Source: Geothrix sp. (GTDB lineage Bacteria > Acidobacteriota > Holophagae > Holophagales > Holophagaceae). From it: a stretch of 64,000 nucleotides of DNA. Where the stretch lies: positions 431,905-495,904 of the forward strand of contig NZ_JAHRYQ010000002.1 in assembly GCF_020622065.1 (NCBI RefSeq), in the 5' to 3' direction. The position numbers and the translations under genes were made by a program. The notes under the pieces were generated by a model, which was given only the letters and a program-made list of their open reading frames with translations, was not told the DNA's origin and made no database searches. Of the stretch, positions 1-9,356 are shown in pieces (within the stretch, counting starts at the first letter, position 1; every line of letters starts with the position of its first letter).

Positions 1-294
1 GCGCAGTACGAGACCGGGCGCACCCCCTTCATCAGCGTTCTTGAGGCGCTCAACGGCTGGATCTCCGATCGCAGCGGATTCCTCCAGACCTTGGCCCAGG
101 CGCAGGCAGTCCAAATCGCCCAGGAAGAATTCAACCTTTCCGGGACGCCAGGCATCTCGGCTCAGGGCTTGAATTCAGGTGCCATGGGTGCGGGTGGGAG
201 CCCCAGCGGCTCGGCCATGCCTTCCTCCTCCTCCAAATCCGGAGCGGCCTCTGCCAGTGGTGGCGAAGGCAGTTCTGCCGCGAAATCCATGTGA
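1..294 (+). CDS. TolC/CusC-type outer-membrane efflux protein, C-terminal part
   Basis: This is the last 97 codons of a gene that starts left of the window. The reading frame is open from base 1 and ends at TGA 292-294. The first 40 residues look like the last periplasmic helix of a TolC-family channel (YETGRTPFISVLEAL, then an A/Q-rich helix). They are followed by a Ser/Gly/Ala-rich tail with no recognisable fold. The gene lies 15 bases upstream of a CusB-like adaptor and a CusA-like pump, so it is most likely the outer-membrane channel of that tripartite metal exporter. The assignment rests on the short helix plus context. Confidence 0.72.
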   Translation, partial: AQYETGRTPFISVLEALNGWISDRSGFLQTLAQAQAVQIAQEEFNLSGTPGISAQGLNSGAMGAGGSPSGSAMPSSSSKSGAASASGGEGSSAAKSM

Positions 295-309
295 ATCGGA
301 GCCGACCAA

Positions 310-1773
310 ATGTTTAATGACACGACAATTATGCCTCCCCCCAGGCCTTCACGCATCCGGAGCATCGGTCTGGTGGCCCTGGGACTGATCGCTGGCATCA
401 GCGGAACATGGCTCCTGCGCCCAGATGCCAAGGCCGAACATCAGCACGGAGCCGCGACCGCAGCTGCCTCAACACCCAAGAAGCAGATGTTCCAGTGCCC
501 CATGCATCCGCAAATCATCCAGGATCACGCGGGAACCTGCCCCATCTGCGGCATGGATCTGGTGCCCATGGAAAGCGAAGACTCCAAGGACAAAGGGAAG
601 ATCGTCTACTACCGCTCGCCCATGAACCCGAGCCTGACGTCTCAGGTCCCCATGAAGGACGAGATGGGCATGGACTACGTTCCTGTCTACGAGGGTGACC
701 TGAAGGGCGAAGGAGCCGGGCTAGAAACGCACGCGGCTGTGAAAATCGACCATGAGCGCCAGCAGTTGATCGGACTGAGGACAGACAAGGTGACCGAAGG
801 CCCCGTGGGTGGGGAGCTTCGGGCCTTGGGTCGTGTCGCCGTGGACGAAACGCATGTCCGCAAGGTGAATGTGAAAGTAGAGGGCTTCGTGGAGAAGCTC
901 TTTGTGGACTTCGTTGGCAAGCCCGTAGCGAAGGGCCAGCCCCTGTTTAGCCTCTACAGTCCCGAATTCGTCAGCGCCCAACGGGAATACCTGCTGGCCC
1001 TGAAGACCCAAAAGGCTCTCTCGGGAGGCGCCCTGCAGGAGTCCGGCGGGGACCTGCTGGACTCGGCGAAGCGGCGCCTCCTGCTCTGGGATGTCCCTCA
1101 AGAAGTTTTGGACCGCCTGGAGAAATCCGGCGAGGTTCAACGGGCCCTCACCCTTCGCAGCCCCATCTCGGGAATCGTAACGGCCAAGAACGTGGTGGAG
1201 GGTGCACGGATCACGCCTGCAGACATCCCTTTTGAAATTACGGATCTTAGCCGCTTGTGGGTCCTCACGGACATCTACGAGGCCGAACTCGGCCGGGTGA
1301 AGGTGGGTGTACCTGCGGACCTCACCTTGCAGAGTCAGCCCGGCCGGACCTTCAAGGGCCGGGTAGCCTTCGTGGACCCCGTGATGGATCCCAAGACCCG
1401 CACCGCCAAGGCGCGCTTGGAATTTCCCAATCCCAACGGCGATCTGAAGCCCGAAATGTTCGGTGAGGTCCTTCTCAAGGGCCCGGGTCGCAAGGGTCTG
1501 CTGATCCCCCTGGACGCCGTACTGGACGCAGGAACAACCAAGGTGGCCTTCGTCGCCCTGGGTGAAGGCAAGTTCGAGCCGAGAGAGGTAACGACTGGTA
1601 CCACCGTGGGCGAGAAGGTCGAGATTCGTTCAGGCCTGAAGGCCGGGGATGACGTGGTTGTCCGCGCGAATTTCCTGGTGGATTCCGAATCGCGACTCAA
1701 AGCAGCCCTGGCGCACCTGAGCCAGAAATCCACTTCCCCGGCCGCCGCCCCGGCGGGCGGCCACCAGCACTGA
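310..1773 (+). CDS. cusB: CusB-like RND periplasmic adaptor with heavy-metal-binding domains
   Basis: The 487-aa membrane-fusion protein of a heavy-metal RND exporter links the inner-membrane pump to the outer-membrane channel. Residues about 15-36 form a hydrophobic anchor. Residues 60-90 form a heavy-metal-binding domain with CPMHP (C63, H66) and CPICGMDLVPM (C77, C80, M82). A second, Cys-less, Met-rich copy follows at about 99-127 (SPMNP, GMDYVPVYE). The barrel-sandwich and beta-barrel regions follow, and the C-terminus is His-rich (GGHQH). The start has GGAG eight bases upstream. cusA begins 11 bases after the stop, so the genes are one operon. Cu(I)/Ag(I) is the likely substrate by family and neighbours. 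Confidence 0.9.
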   Translation: MFNDTTIMPPPRPSRIRSIGLVALGLIAGISGTWLLRPDAKAEHQHGAATAAASTPKKQMFQCPMHPQIIQDHAGTCPICGMDLVPMESEDSKDKGKIVYYRSPMNPSLTSQVPMKDEMGMDYVPVYEGDLKGEGAGLETHAAVKIDHERQQLIGLRTDKVTEGPVGGELRALGRVAVDETHVRKVNVKVEGFVEKLFVDFVGKPVAKGQPLFSLYSPEFVSAQREYLLALKTQKALSGGALQESGGDLLDSAKRRLLLWDVPQEVLDRLEKSGEVQRALTLRSPISGIVTAKNVVEGARITPADIPFEITDLSRLWVLTDIYEAELGRVKVGVPADLTLQSQPGRTFKGRVAFVDPVMDPKTRTAKARLEFPNPNGDLKPEMFGEVLLKGPGRKGLLIPLDAVLDAGTTKVAFVALGEGKFEPREVTTGTTVGEKVEIRSGLKAGDDVVVRANFLVDSESRLKAALAHLSQKSTSPAAAPAGGHQH

Positions 1774-1784
1774 GGGGGAAAGAG

Positions 1785-4700
1785 ATGAGCGGAAACGTCG
1801 CCTACGATCCCGAACACCCGACCTTCCTCCAGCGGATCATCCGCTTCTCGGCAGAGAACCGCTGGCTGGTGATGGCCGCCTCGGCAGTGCTGCTGGCCAT
1901 GTCGTTCTGGACCATGCGGAACATTCCCTTGGACGCCCTACCGGACCTCAGCGATACGCAGGTCATCGTTTACAGCAAGTGGGATCGGAGTCCTGACATC
2001 GTCGAGGACCAGGTCACATACCCCATCGTCACGAGCCTCCTGGGGGCTCCCAAAGTGAAGGCCGTCCGAGCCCTATCGGACTTCGGCTTCTCCTATGTCT
2101 ACGTGATCTTCGAGGACGGCACGGACATCTACTGGGCTCGATCGCGCACCTTGGAATACCTCAGCAAGATCACCTCAAGCCTACCTCCCGGTGTGCAGAC
2201 CTCCATTGGGCCAGACGCCACTTCCGTGGGCTGGATCTACCAGTACGCCTTGGTGGATCACAGTGGCAAGCACAGCACGGATGAGCTGCGCTCGCTCCAG
2301 GATTGGTTCCTGCGCTACTCCGTCCAAAGCACACCTGGCGTGGCGGAGGTGGCCACCGTGGGTGGCCAGGCCCGGCAGTTCCAGGTGCAGGTCGACCCCA
2401 ATAAGCTCGCAGCCTACAAGATCCCCATCGAGAGCGTCATCGGGGCGGTGAAGGGCGCCAATGCGGAAGTCGGTGGCCGTCTCGTGGAATACAGCGGCCG
2501 AGAGTATATGGTCCGTGGACGCGGCTACGTGAAGACCACCAAGGATCTTGAACAGGCAGTGCTCAAGGCCGAGAACGGCACCCCCGTCCGCCTGAGCGAA
2601 GTGGCCACCGTGAGCCTCGGCCCTGAAATGCGGCGTGGCATTACAGATCTGGACGGACACGGCGACGTAGTGGGCGGCATCGTGGTCATGCGTCAGGGCG
2701 AGAATGCCCTGAATGTCATCGAGCGGGTGAAAACGAAGCTGGGGGAACTGAAAAAGGGCCTCCCGGAAGGGGTGGAGATCGTTCCGGTCTATGACCGTTC
2801 CGAGCTGATCAACCACGCCATCAAGACCGTGAAGCACAAGCTCATCGAGGAGATGATCGTCGTCTCGATCATCATCCTCATCTTCCTATGGCATGTGCCC
2901 TCGGCCCTGGTGCCCATCATCACCATTCCAGTGAGCGTAGCGCTGGCCTTCATTCCGATGTACGCCATTGGCCAGAACGCCAATCTGATGAGCCTCGCCG
3001 GCATCGCCATCTCCATTGGCGTACTGGTGGACGGCGCCATCGTGGAGGTGGAGAACGCTTACAAGAAGATCGAGAAATGGATCGAGGCCGGAAAACCAGG
3101 GAGCTTCTACGAGGTCCGACTCGCCGCCCTCATGGAAGTGGGGCCCTCAGTGTTCTTCTCGCTCCTGGTGGTGGCAGTGAGCTTCATGCCCATCTTCACC
3201 TTGCTGGACCAGGAAGGCCGGCTCTTCAAGCCGCTGGCCTACTCCAAGAACCTGGCCATGGCCATCGCGGCCCTCCTGGCCCTGACGCTGGATCCGGCCA
3301 TGCGCATGATGTTCGCCCGGGTGGAGCCCTTCCGGTTCAAGCCCAAGTGGCTGGCCTGGACCTTTACTCAGGTGGCCGTCGGCAAGTACTACGCCGAGGA
3401 GAAGCACCCCATTAGCGTATTCCTGCATCGGATCTACGAGGGACCCTGCCGCTTCGTGGTGAAACACGCCAAGGCAACCATCGCGGTGGCGGTGCTGCTG
3501 GTGCTGGGCACCATCCCTGCCTTCATGGGCCTGGGCAGCGAGTTCATGCCCCCCCTCAACGAAGGCACGCTGCTCTATATGCCTTCCACCCTGCCGGGCC
3601 TGAGCCAGACCGAGGCCCAGCGCATTCTCCAGGTGCAGGACCGCCTGATCCGCACCGTGCCCGAGGTGGAGCGCGTCTTCGGCAAGGCGGGCCGCGCCGA
3701 CACGGCCACGGACCCGGCGCCCTTTTCCATGATGGAGACAGTCATCATCCTGAAGCCCGAAGAGCAGTGGCGAGAGAAACCCCGCTGGTTCAGCTCTTGG
3801 GCACCGAATTTCATGAAAGCCGTCCTTCGACCCATCTGGCGGGACCGGATCACCCAGGAAGATATCGTTGCGGAGCTCGACCGCGTGGTGAAGCTCCCGG
3901 CTATTCCCAATGCCTGGACCATGCCCATCAAGGCTCGTCTCGACATGCTCAGCACGGGCATCCGCACCCCCGTGGGCCTCAAGATCAACGGCGCTGATCT
4001 GGGGACCATCCAGAAGGTTGCGGTGGACGCAGAGCGAATCCTCGCCGGCGTTCCCGGCACCCGTAGCGCCTTCGCGGAACGCACGGCCCAGGGCTACTTC
4101 CTGGACTTCGTGTTGAAGCGGGACCAGCTGGCCCGTTACGGGCTCAGCGTGGAGCAGGCCAACATGCTGGTGATGACTGCCATCGGCGGCGACAACCAGA
4201 GCACTGTCTACGACGGTCGGGCCAGGTACCCTGTGAATGTTCGCTATGCCCGCGACTACCGGGAAAGCCCCGACGCCCTGAAACGCGTGCTTATCCCCGC
4301 GCCCAACGGCGCCATGATCCCTATGGAAGAAATTGCTGAACTGAAGTGGGCCAATGGGCCCGCCATGATCCGCGACGAAAACGGCCAGATGAACGGCTAT
4401 GTGCTGGTGGACTTTGACACTTCGAAGTTCGATGTGGGCACCTATGTTCAGCACGCCAAGGCGGCCGTGGAGAAGGACCTCAAGCTACCCGCCGGCTACA
4501 GCCTCACCTGGTCGGGTCAGTACGAGAACATGATCCGCGTGAAGGAACGGCTGAAGGTCATCCTGCCCATTACTCTGGTGCTCATCTTCGGCCTGCTCTA
4601 CGCCAACACCAAGAGCGCCTTCAAGGCCTCCGTGGTGATGCTGGCGGTACCCTTCAGCGCCATCGGCGCCTTCTGGCTGCTCTGGGCCCTGGGCTACAAC

Positions 4701-5117
4701 ATGAGCATCGCCGTGTGGGTAGGCCTCATCGCCCTCATGGGCCTGGACGCCGAGACCGGCGTATTCATGTTGCTCTTCCTCGACCTCAGTCACGACGAAG
4801 CGAAGCAGGAGGGTCGCCTGAAGACCACGGGCGACCTGGTGGAGGCCATCATCCACGGTGCGGTGAAGCGCGTGCGGCCCAAGGCCATGACGGTGTTCGC
4901 GGCCTTCATGGGCCTGCTCCCCATCATGTGGAGCACGGGCACGGGCGCCGATGTGATGAAGCGCATCGCCGCGCCCATGGTGGGAGGCCTCGCCACCAGC
5001 TTCCTGCTGGAGCTGCTGGTCTATCCCTCGATCTACTACTTGTGGAAGAGAAAGGAAGTCGTGGAAGGGCCTGTCACTCCAGAAACCAGCCCAACGCTTA
5101 TACCGGATCCTGTCTGA
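1785..5117 (+). CDS. cusA: CusA-like heavy-metal RND efflux pump
   Basis: This 1110-aa proton-driven inner-membrane pump of the HME-RND family is full length for the family, which has 12 membrane helices and two large periplasmic loops. The motif [12 protein letters not shown] near residue 410 is characteristic. The methionines that bind Cu(I)/Ag(I) in E. coli CusA have counterparts here: [10 protein letters not shown] (Met about residue 599), [13 protein letters not shown] and [13 protein letters not shown]. That supports copper or silver export rather than zinc/cobalt (CzcA). It is preceded by the adaptor and followed by small His/Cys-rich secreted proteins. Confidence 0.94.
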   Translation: MSGNVAYDPEHPTFLQRIIRFSAENRWLVMAASAVLLAMSFWTMRNIPLDALPDLSDTQVIVYSKWDRSPDIVEDQVTYPIVTSLLGAPKVKAVRALSDFGFSYVYVIFEDGTDIYWARSRTLEYLSKITSSLPPGVQTSIGPDATSVGWIYQYALVDHSGKHSTDELRSLQDWFLRYSVQSTPGVAEVATVGGQARQFQVQVDPNKLAAYKIPIESVIGAVKGANAEVGGRLVEYSGREYMVRGRGYVKTTKDLEQAVLKAENGTPVRLSEVATVSLGPEMRRGITDLDGHGDVVGGIVVMRQGENALNVIERVKTKLGELKKGLPEGVEIVPVYDRSELINHAIKTVKHKLIEEMIVVSIIILIFLWHVPSALVPIITIPVSVALAFIPMYAIGQNANLMSLAGIAISIGVLVDGAIVEVENAYKKIEKWIEAGKPGSFYEVRLAALMEVGPSVFFSLLVVAVSFMPIFTLLDQEGRLFKPLAYSKNLAMAIAALLALTLDPAMRMMFARVEPFRFKPKWLAWTFTQVAVGKYYAEEKHPISVFLHRIYEGPCRFVVKHAKATIAVAVLLVLGTIPAFMGLGSEFMPPLNEGTLLYMPSTLPGLSQTEAQRILQVQDRLIRTVPEVERVFGKAGRADTATDPAPFSMMETVIILKPEEQWREKPRWFSSWAPNFMKAVLRPIWRDRITQEDIVAELDRVVKLPAIPNAWTMPIKARLDMLSTGIRTPVGLKINGADLGTIQKVAVDAERILAGVPGTRSAFAERTAQGYFLDFVLKRDQLARYGLSVEQANMLVMTAIGGDNQSTVYDGRARYPVNVRYARDYRESPDALKRVLIPAPNGAMIPMEEIAELKWANGPAMIRDENGQMNGYVLVDFDTSKFDVGTYVQHAKAAVEKDLKLPAGYSLTWSGQYENMIRVKERLKVILPITLVLIFGLLYANTKSAFKASVVMLAVPFSAIGAFWLLWALGYNMSIAVWVGLIALMGLDAETGVFMLLFLDLSHDEAKQEGRLKTTGDLVEAIIHGAVKRVRPKAMTVFAAFMGLLPIMWSTGTGADVMKRIAAPMVGGLATSFLLELLVYPSIYYLWKRKEVVEGPVTPETSPTLIPDPV

Positions 5118-5151
5118 ACCAATCCGTTGTTTTCTGCCTAAGGGAGATCCC

Positions 5152-5388
5152 ATGAACTTCGTTCTAATGGGCGTGATGATGGCCGCGATGCTGCTGTTCT
5201 TCCATGCCAGGGGCCATCACGAATCACCCCCTGCCCCTGGCCACCATGAAACGACAGAACGCCAATCCCCGCCCCCGGTGAAGAATGGGGGCCAGACAAA
5301 ACCGCCTGGCAAGCCATTGCCTGATTCCAATCCCAATCTCGAACACCACACCGGACAGCCCATGTTTCCTCCCAAATCGGGGGAGTGA
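5152..5388 (+). CDS. small His/Pro-rich single-helix membrane protein
   Basis: This 78-aa protein has one N-terminal hydrophobic helix (about residues 2-18, MGVMMAAMLLFF) followed by a His- and Pro-rich tail (HARGHHE, PGHHETTE, EHHTGQ). AAGGGAGAT lies just upstream of the ATG, and the gene sits 35 bases after cusA in the same direction. It resembles small His-rich proteins that accompany copper exporters, but I recognise no named family. A role in periplasmic metal binding is inferred only from composition and position. Confidence 0.6.
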   Translation: MNFVLMGVMMAAMLLFFHARGHHESPPAPGHHETTERQSPPPVKNGGQTKPPGKPLPDSNPNLEHHTGQPMFPPKSGE

Positions 5389-5459
5389 TGCCCAAGTGGA
5401 TGCAGTCTGAACCGTGGCAATCCCCATTCTCAATCTCGCAACCGCCAAAGGAAACGCAG

Positions 5460-5852
5460 ATGAAAACCTCTCACATCCTCTTCCCTCTCTCCCTGATGTT
5501 TTTCGCGGCCCCGGCCTGGGCACAGCACAGCCATGGCGGGGGCCACTCCGATCACGGATCGAGTCGGGGACAGGCACGGCCACAGGAGAGTGAACCCGAA
5601 AAAATTCATGCCACGAACACGATCTGCCCAGTCATGGGGCGACCCGTAAAACCAGGCCGCGATCGGGAGGTGGTCATCCGGGAGAACTACTACTTGGTCT
5701 GCTGCGATGGCTGCGGTCCGGCCATGTCGGAGCATTACGACAAGTACCTCGACAAGGACGGGAAGCCGCTGAACGATCCGAAGAACGATCCGAAAAAGGA
5801 AGGGGACAACCCCGCCCCTCCTCCGGCCTCCCCGGCGGCCCATCAGCACTGA
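5460..5852 (+). CDS. secreted YHS/TRASH-like metal-binding protein, copy 1
   Basis: This 130-aa protein has a Sec signal peptide ending near APAWAQ, then a His-rich segment (HSHGGGHSDHG). One compact domain follows: TICPVMGRPV, then VVIRENYYLVCCDGCGP, then YDKYLDKDGKPLNDP. The tail is Pro-rich and ends HQH. The Cys pattern (C in CPVMG, then CC..C) matches YHS/TRASH-type metal-binding domains. The ATG at 5460 was chosen because it begins the signal peptide; an upstream ATG at 5385 would prepend 25 unrelated residues. It is one of five related genes between 5.4 and 9.4 kb. Confidence 0.75.
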   Translation: MKTSHILFPLSLMFFAAPAWAQHSHGGGHSDHGSSRGQARPQESEPEKIHATNTICPVMGRPVKPGRDREVVIRENYYLVCCDGCGPAMSEHYDKYLDKDGKPLNDPKNDPKKEGDNPAPPPASPAAHQH

Positions 5853-5910
5853 ATGGCATGGCCTTGAACCCGTCTGGTCGCTGAGACCATGTCTTACCAA
5901 GGAGCATCCA

Positions 5911-6183
5911 ATGATTCGCGCAACCCTTATCTTTCTTACGGTTCTCGCCACCGCATCCATCGGCATGGCCAAGCCCGCCACCAACGGCCGCTGCCCTGTC
6001 CTGGGCAATCCGGTGAGTAACCGGAACCAGGTCGTGACGGTACATGGACCCGACTACTACATTTGCTCTTCGGACTGCGGAGACAGGCTCACTGCAGACC
6101 CGGACAAATACCTCGACAGTGATGGAAAACCGAAAAACATCACTCAAAGCCAGTCGACTACCAAAATTCGCGATCGCTACTGA
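5911..6183 (+). CDS. secreted YHS/TRASH-like metal-binding protein, copy 2
   Basis: This 90-aa protein consists of a signal peptide (cleavage near GMAKP) and one domain: GRCPVLGNPV, VVTVHGPDYYICSSDCG, PDKYLDSDGKPKN. The usual CC..C signature is altered to CSSDC, so one of the adjacent cysteines is a serine. A good Shine-Dalgarno (AAGGAG) precedes the ATG. It has no His-rich tail, unlike copies 1 and 3. Periplasmic metal binding is inferred from family resemblance and from its position after the Cus system. Confidence 0.72.
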   Translation: MIRATLIFLTVLATASIGMAKPATNGRCPVLGNPVSNRNQVVTVHGPDYYICSSDCGDRLTADPDKYLDSDGKPKNITQSQSTTKIRDRY

Positions 6184-6253
6184 ATGAAATCTAGTCGGCC
6201 TCCAGGGGCTGACGAATCGCCCTCGAATCTTTTTCCCCTACTCGGAGTTCCGA

Positions 6254-6664
6254 ATGAAAGCCCAGCTCCTGATTCTTCCAGCGCTTCTGATTCTCGCAGC
6301 AGTTCCAGCCCGGGCACAGTGTGGCTCCAGCCGGGGAGGAAGCCACGCCGGGCACGGGGGCAACCAAAGCCGTGGTGAATACCAGGAAAATGCCCCGAGG
6401 AAGAGTCGGGCCACGAATACGATCTGCCCTGTCATGGGAGAGCCCGTGGACCCCGGGCGCGATCGAGAGGTGGTCATCCGCGGGAACTCGTATCTGGTCT
6501 GCTGTGGCGGGTGTGGACCGGAGATGACCGAGCATTACGACAAGTACTTCGACAAGGAGGGGCGGCCCCTCAATGATCCGCAAAAGAATGGGAGCAGGAC
6601 CCAGAAGGGTTCGGATCAACCCGCTCCGGCAAACCCATCCGGCCACGAAGGCCACCAACACTGA
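6254..6664 (+). CDS. secreted YHS/TRASH-like metal-binding protein, copy 3
   Basis: This 136-aa close paralogue of the gene at 5460 has a signal peptide ending near VPARAQ and a Gly/Ser/His-rich linker. Its domain reads TICPVMGEPV, VVIRGNSYLVCCGGCGP, YDKYFDKEGRPLNDP, and the tail is GHEGHQH. It shares the C..CC..C pattern and the DKEGRPLNDP ending with copy 1, which suggests recent duplication around copy 2. GGAG lies seven bases before the ATG. The next gene starts nine bases after the stop. Confidence 0.75.
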   Translation: MKAQLLILPALLILAAVPARAQCGSSRGGSHAGHGGNQSRGEYQENAPRKSRATNTICPVMGEPVDPGRDREVVIRGNSYLVCCGGCGPEMTEHYDKYFDKEGRPLNDPQKNGSRTQKGSDQPAPANPSGHEGHQH

Positions 6665-6673
6665 GGAGGTTTC

Positions 6674-7132
6674 ATGAAACCAGCTGCCCTGGCAGTCCTG
6701 TCCACCGCGCTCTGGGCGCTTCCAGTCTCCGCCCAAGGTAGCAGTCGAACTCAGGTCGAAACGCTGCTCGAGGTGGATCACCGTGCCCAGGCCGAAGTTT
6801 TGGTCGAGGAGGCCGCTACCGTCCTCCGCGCTTCGGGCTTGGAGAAACTGGTCCATGAGATCAACCATGCCAACGGCCGGTTCGCAAGCAAGGACGCCTC
6901 CAAGCCCCAACTGATTGTGTACGACCTCAAGGGCCAGATTCTCGCCTATGCCGGTGATCCGCGCCACATTGGCATGAACCACGGAAAGGTCATGGCCCCG
7001 TTTCTCGCGCACATCCAGTCGCTTCGCAAGGGCTGGTACACCCTCTCGACACAGGCTGGCATGACGGGTACCCGCATTTATTTCGAGAAGGTCGGAGACG
7101 CCCTGATCACTGCAACCCTTCGCCTCCACTGA
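6674..7132 (+). CDS. secreted single-Cache-like sensory domain protein
   Basis: This 152-aa protein has a signal peptide (cleavage near VSAQ) and then a stand-alone domain with the single-Cache pattern. It contains an N-terminal helix, NGRFASKDASKPQLIVYDLKG, ILAYAGDPRHIGMN, GWYTLSTQ and a strand TRIYFEKVGDALI. Such domains bind small ligands in chemoreceptors and kinases. Here there is no output domain, so it is a free periplasmic form. AGGAGG lies just upstream of the ATG, and the gene is nine bases behind the third YHS-like gene, probably in the same transcript. Its ligand cannot be told from sequence. Confidence 0.7.
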   Translation: MKPAALAVLSTALWALPVSAQGSSRTQVETLLEVDHRAQAEVLVEEAATVLRASGLEKLVHEINHANGRFASKDASKPQLIVYDLKGQILAYAGDPRHIGMNHGKVMAPFLAHIQSLRKGWYTLSTQAGMTGTRIYFEKVGDALITATLRLH

Positions 7133-7538
7133 GGAGTTCAACACCCCCACCCGGCCCTTCGGCCTGATTTTGAACCCTGGGATTCCCAGGCCATCCCCTG
7201 CTGCGCGGGGGCAAGGAGAAGTTGTGTCTTCCATTCGCAGGCATGGTGATGATCCACGCAACCCGGCGTCCCTAGGGAAGGGCACTGGGGCTGGACCGAC
7301 ATGCCTGCGGATCCCCTCCAACTCCCTGGTGGGGGACACCACGCTTTCGTGCGCGGTGTTTCCGGCGGCGCTCTTCCGCTGGACCCAGGGCGGAGGGGGG
7401 CGCCCAGCGGGGCGCCACCGGCAGCGGCGTTGGCCTGTTCTGGAGGGTTCAGGCCACCGCCGCTGTCGGACTTTGGACATGCATGTCCCCACCTCGACCC
7501 CCGGGCCTTCCGCGCCCATTCCTCTCTACAAGGCACCC
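7133..7538 (+). other. 406-base non-coding stretch with strong hairpins
   Basis: I see no convincing gene here. The stretch is rich in inverted repeats. A 7-1-7 palindrome CCTGGGATTCCCAGG sits near 7184. A GGCGCC...GGCGCC palindrome lies near 7409-7426. A long hairpin occupies 7422-7465. It separates the Cache-like gene from the beta-barrel gene at 7539, so it may be a terminator plus a structured leader or a remnant of a repeat element. Confidence 0.45.
7422..7465 (+). repeat. 16-base-arm hairpin (possible attenuator or repeat remnant)
   Basis: The arms at 7422-7437 and 7450-7465 (CAGCGGCG..GGCCTG against CAGGCC..CGCCGCTG) pair over 16 bases with one mismatch. The 12-base loop is at 7438-7449. 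There is no T run after it, so it is not a textbook intrinsic terminator. It lies 74 bases before the outer-membrane protein gene at 7539. Confidence 0.5.
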
Positions 7539-8375
7539 ATGAACAAGGTTTTTCGAATCTTGGCTTCAATCACCTTCGTCCACCTCACAGCGCTGCCTTC
7601 CCGCGCGGAAGGTGCCCACCATCAAGGCGGCGCTGCCACTGTGAGGGGCGGCCAGATCCAGGCCGAAGCATGGGCCGATCCGGCCGGTTCCTGGAGGCTC
7701 CGCCTATTTCTTTCTTCCCTCGATTCAGAGGCGAGTTTCAACGCCGATGGCCAGCATGTCCTGAATCCCGGTGGCGGACGATTCTCGAACAACAGCCTGA
7801 ATGTGTTTGCTGAATACGCTCTGTCCAACCGCTGGAGCGCCTCCCTCTTGACCTCTTTCCAGAGGATTGAGAATCAGACCGATGTCGTTCGGGAATCCTG
7901 GTCGAGCGCTGGGGATACGTATGGATGGGCGAGACGAACCCTGGATGATGTCGCCGGGTTCACGCCGGCCCTCCTGTTCGGCGTCAAAATTCCCGGCAAC
8001 TACCCGGCCGTCAGCGGAGCCGGAGATGCCCAGGTCGATGGCGATGCGCAGGCCCTGCTGACCAGGAAACTGTCGGACAGCAGTTACATCACCGGAAGCC
8101 TCGGATACCGCCTGCGATTGGGCGAGATTTCCGACGAAATCCCTTACGGCTTCCACCTCGGCTGGTCTCCGGCGGAGCGGTGGGCGCTGGTCGCCTCTGC
8201 CAATGGCGCGCGAGGCATTGGTGCTGGCATCCAGAAGGACTTCTTCAACCTGGGAGGAAGCGTCCAGTGGTCCATCAATGCCTCCTGGAGCCTGATCGGG
8301 TCCTACAACCGGATCATTTCCGGCCGAAACACCGTGGATGCAAAAACATGGTCGCTGGGCATCGCCTTCCGGTAG
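7539..8375 (+). CDS. outer-membrane beta-barrel protein
   Basis: This 278-aa protein has a signal peptide (cleavage near SRAEG) followed by alternating amphipathic strands, many aromatic residues, and a C-terminal WSLGIAFR ending in an aromatic-basic pair. These are features of a small outer-membrane barrel, similar in style to proteins annotated as transporter or MetA-pathway phenol-degradation barrels. The ATG at 7539 begins the signal peptide; upstream in-frame codons read through the structured non-coding stretch and look non-protein-like. Its place among secreted metal-binding genes suggests a role in metal or organic solute handling, but no substrate can be assigned. Confidence 0.7.
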   Translation: MNKVFRILASITFVHLTALPSRAEGAHHQGGAATVRGGQIQAEAWADPAGSWRLRLFLSSLDSEASFNADGQHVLNPGGGRFSNNSLNVFAEYALSNRWSASLLTSFQRIENQTDVVRESWSSAGDTYGWARRTLDDVAGFTPALLFGVKIPGNYPAVSGAGDAQVDGDAQALLTRKLSDSSYITGSLGYRLRLGEISDEIPYGFHLGWSPAERWALVASANGARGIGAGIQKDFFNLGGSVQWSINASWSLIGSYNRIISGRNTVDAKTWSLGIAFR

Positions 8376-8505
8376 GGTCCATGCCCACCTCCGCCTTGAT
8401 TCCATTCGAACCCTGGGGCCGTGGCATCTAGGGGCACCGAGAGGTGGTCCCGTTCCGGCCCGGGCCGCCCTCTTATTACCTGGCCGAATTTCTGAAGGAG
8501 ACACC

Positions 8506-8778
8506 ATGTTCAACCTAATGCTCGCGCTCGCCTTGGCGAGTAATCCTGCGGCCAAGCCTGCCGTGAATGCCGTGTGCCCCGTGCAGGGGCTTAAGGTCAC
8601 GGAGAAGTCGAAGACCGTCGTCGTCCGTGGCCAGGAATACCGCATCTGCTGCCCGGGGGACTGCGACGCCAAACTCGCCAAGGACCCAGACAAGTACCTT
8701 CGCGAAGACGGCACGCCGAAGAACGCCGCCAAGGCGGAGAAGAAGCCCGCATCTGGTCATGAAGGCCACATGCACTAG
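8506..8778 (+). CDS. secreted YHS/TRASH-like metal-binding protein, copy 4
   Basis: This 90-aa protein has a short hydrophobic leader (MFNLMLALALASNP) and one domain: NAVCPVQGLKV, VVVRGQEYRICCPGDC, PDKYLREDGTPKN, with a GHEGHMH tail. The CC..C signature has one extra residue (CCPGDC). GAAGGAG lies nine bases before the ATG at 8506; longer in-frame extensions lack such a site and read as non-signal sequence. It is most like copy 5 in its leader and in the REDGTPKN segment. Confidence 0.75.
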   Translation: MFNLMLALALASNPAAKPAVNAVCPVQGLKVTEKSKTVVVRGQEYRICCPGDCDAKLAKDPDKYLREDGTPKNAAKAEKKPASGHEGHMH

Positions 8779-8904
8779 GAACGCCACCTTAGCTCTCTCT
8801 CCCGGAATTCATCAGGAACCACGGCGCGTTTAGAACAACCTTGTAACCCAAAAATCACAACCCAGGGTGCCCAGTCACCGCCCCGGATTCATCAGGAGGA
8901 AAGC

Positions 8905-9333
8905 ATGCTCAACCTACTGCTTGCCCTTGCAGTCACGACCGCACCTCAAACTCGACCGGCCACCAACCAGATCTGCCCGGTTTTCGGTGGAACTGTCAAT
9001 GAGCAGAGCCAGATCGTCTCCGTGCGAGGTCAGGACTACCGCATCTGCTGTGCGGACTGCGAAACCATGCTCAAAGAGAAATCCAACAAATACTTGAAGC
9101 GAGACGGTACGCCCAAGAACAAGGCCGACAACACCATCTGCCCCGTCTTCGGGGGGAAGGTGGACGGAAAGAGTCAGACCGTGGTCGCCGAGGGGCACGA
9201 GTTCCGGATCTGCTGTGCCGACTGCGACGACCTGTTGGCCAAGTACCCGGAAAGGTACCTGGAGCGGGATGGTACACCGAAAAATACCCCGGACCATGCT
9301 CGCCCGGCCAGCGACCACGGGCTGCCCTACTGA
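8905..9333 (+). CDS. secreted tandem YHS/TRASH-like metal-binding protein, copy 5
   Basis: This 142-aa protein has a leader (MLNLLLALAVTTAP) and two head-to-tail domains. Domain 1 has NQICPVFGGTV, VRGQDYRICCADCE and KYLKRDGTPKN. Domain 2 has NTICPVFGGKV, AEGHEFRICCADCD and RYLERDGTPKN. The near identity of the two halves points to internal duplication. An excellent AGGAGG precedes the ATG. The next gene, a histidine-kinase-like protein, starts within about 25 bases, so the two are probably co-transcribed. Confidence 0.77.
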   Translation: MLNLLLALAVTTAPQTRPATNQICPVFGGTVNEQSQIVSVRGQDYRICCADCETMLKEKSNKYLKRDGTPKNKADNTICPVFGGKVDGKSQTVVAEGHEFRICCADCDDLLAKYPERYLERDGTPKNTPDHARPASDHGLPY

Positions 9334-9356
9334 TTCTCATGCCGGAGAGGTGCGCC

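Noticed and set aside
3147-4454. A 435-codon minus-strand open frame antisense to cusA
   Set aside because: GC-rich codon bias opens antisense frames. The product is His/Gly-rich with no domain, and the plus-strand CusA is clear over its full length.
7133-7538. A cobalamin riboswitch in the structured stretch before the beta-barrel gene
   Set aside because: I looked for the B12-box core and the GGGAA/GCCACTG elements and found only partial, out-of-order matches, so no riboswitch is called.
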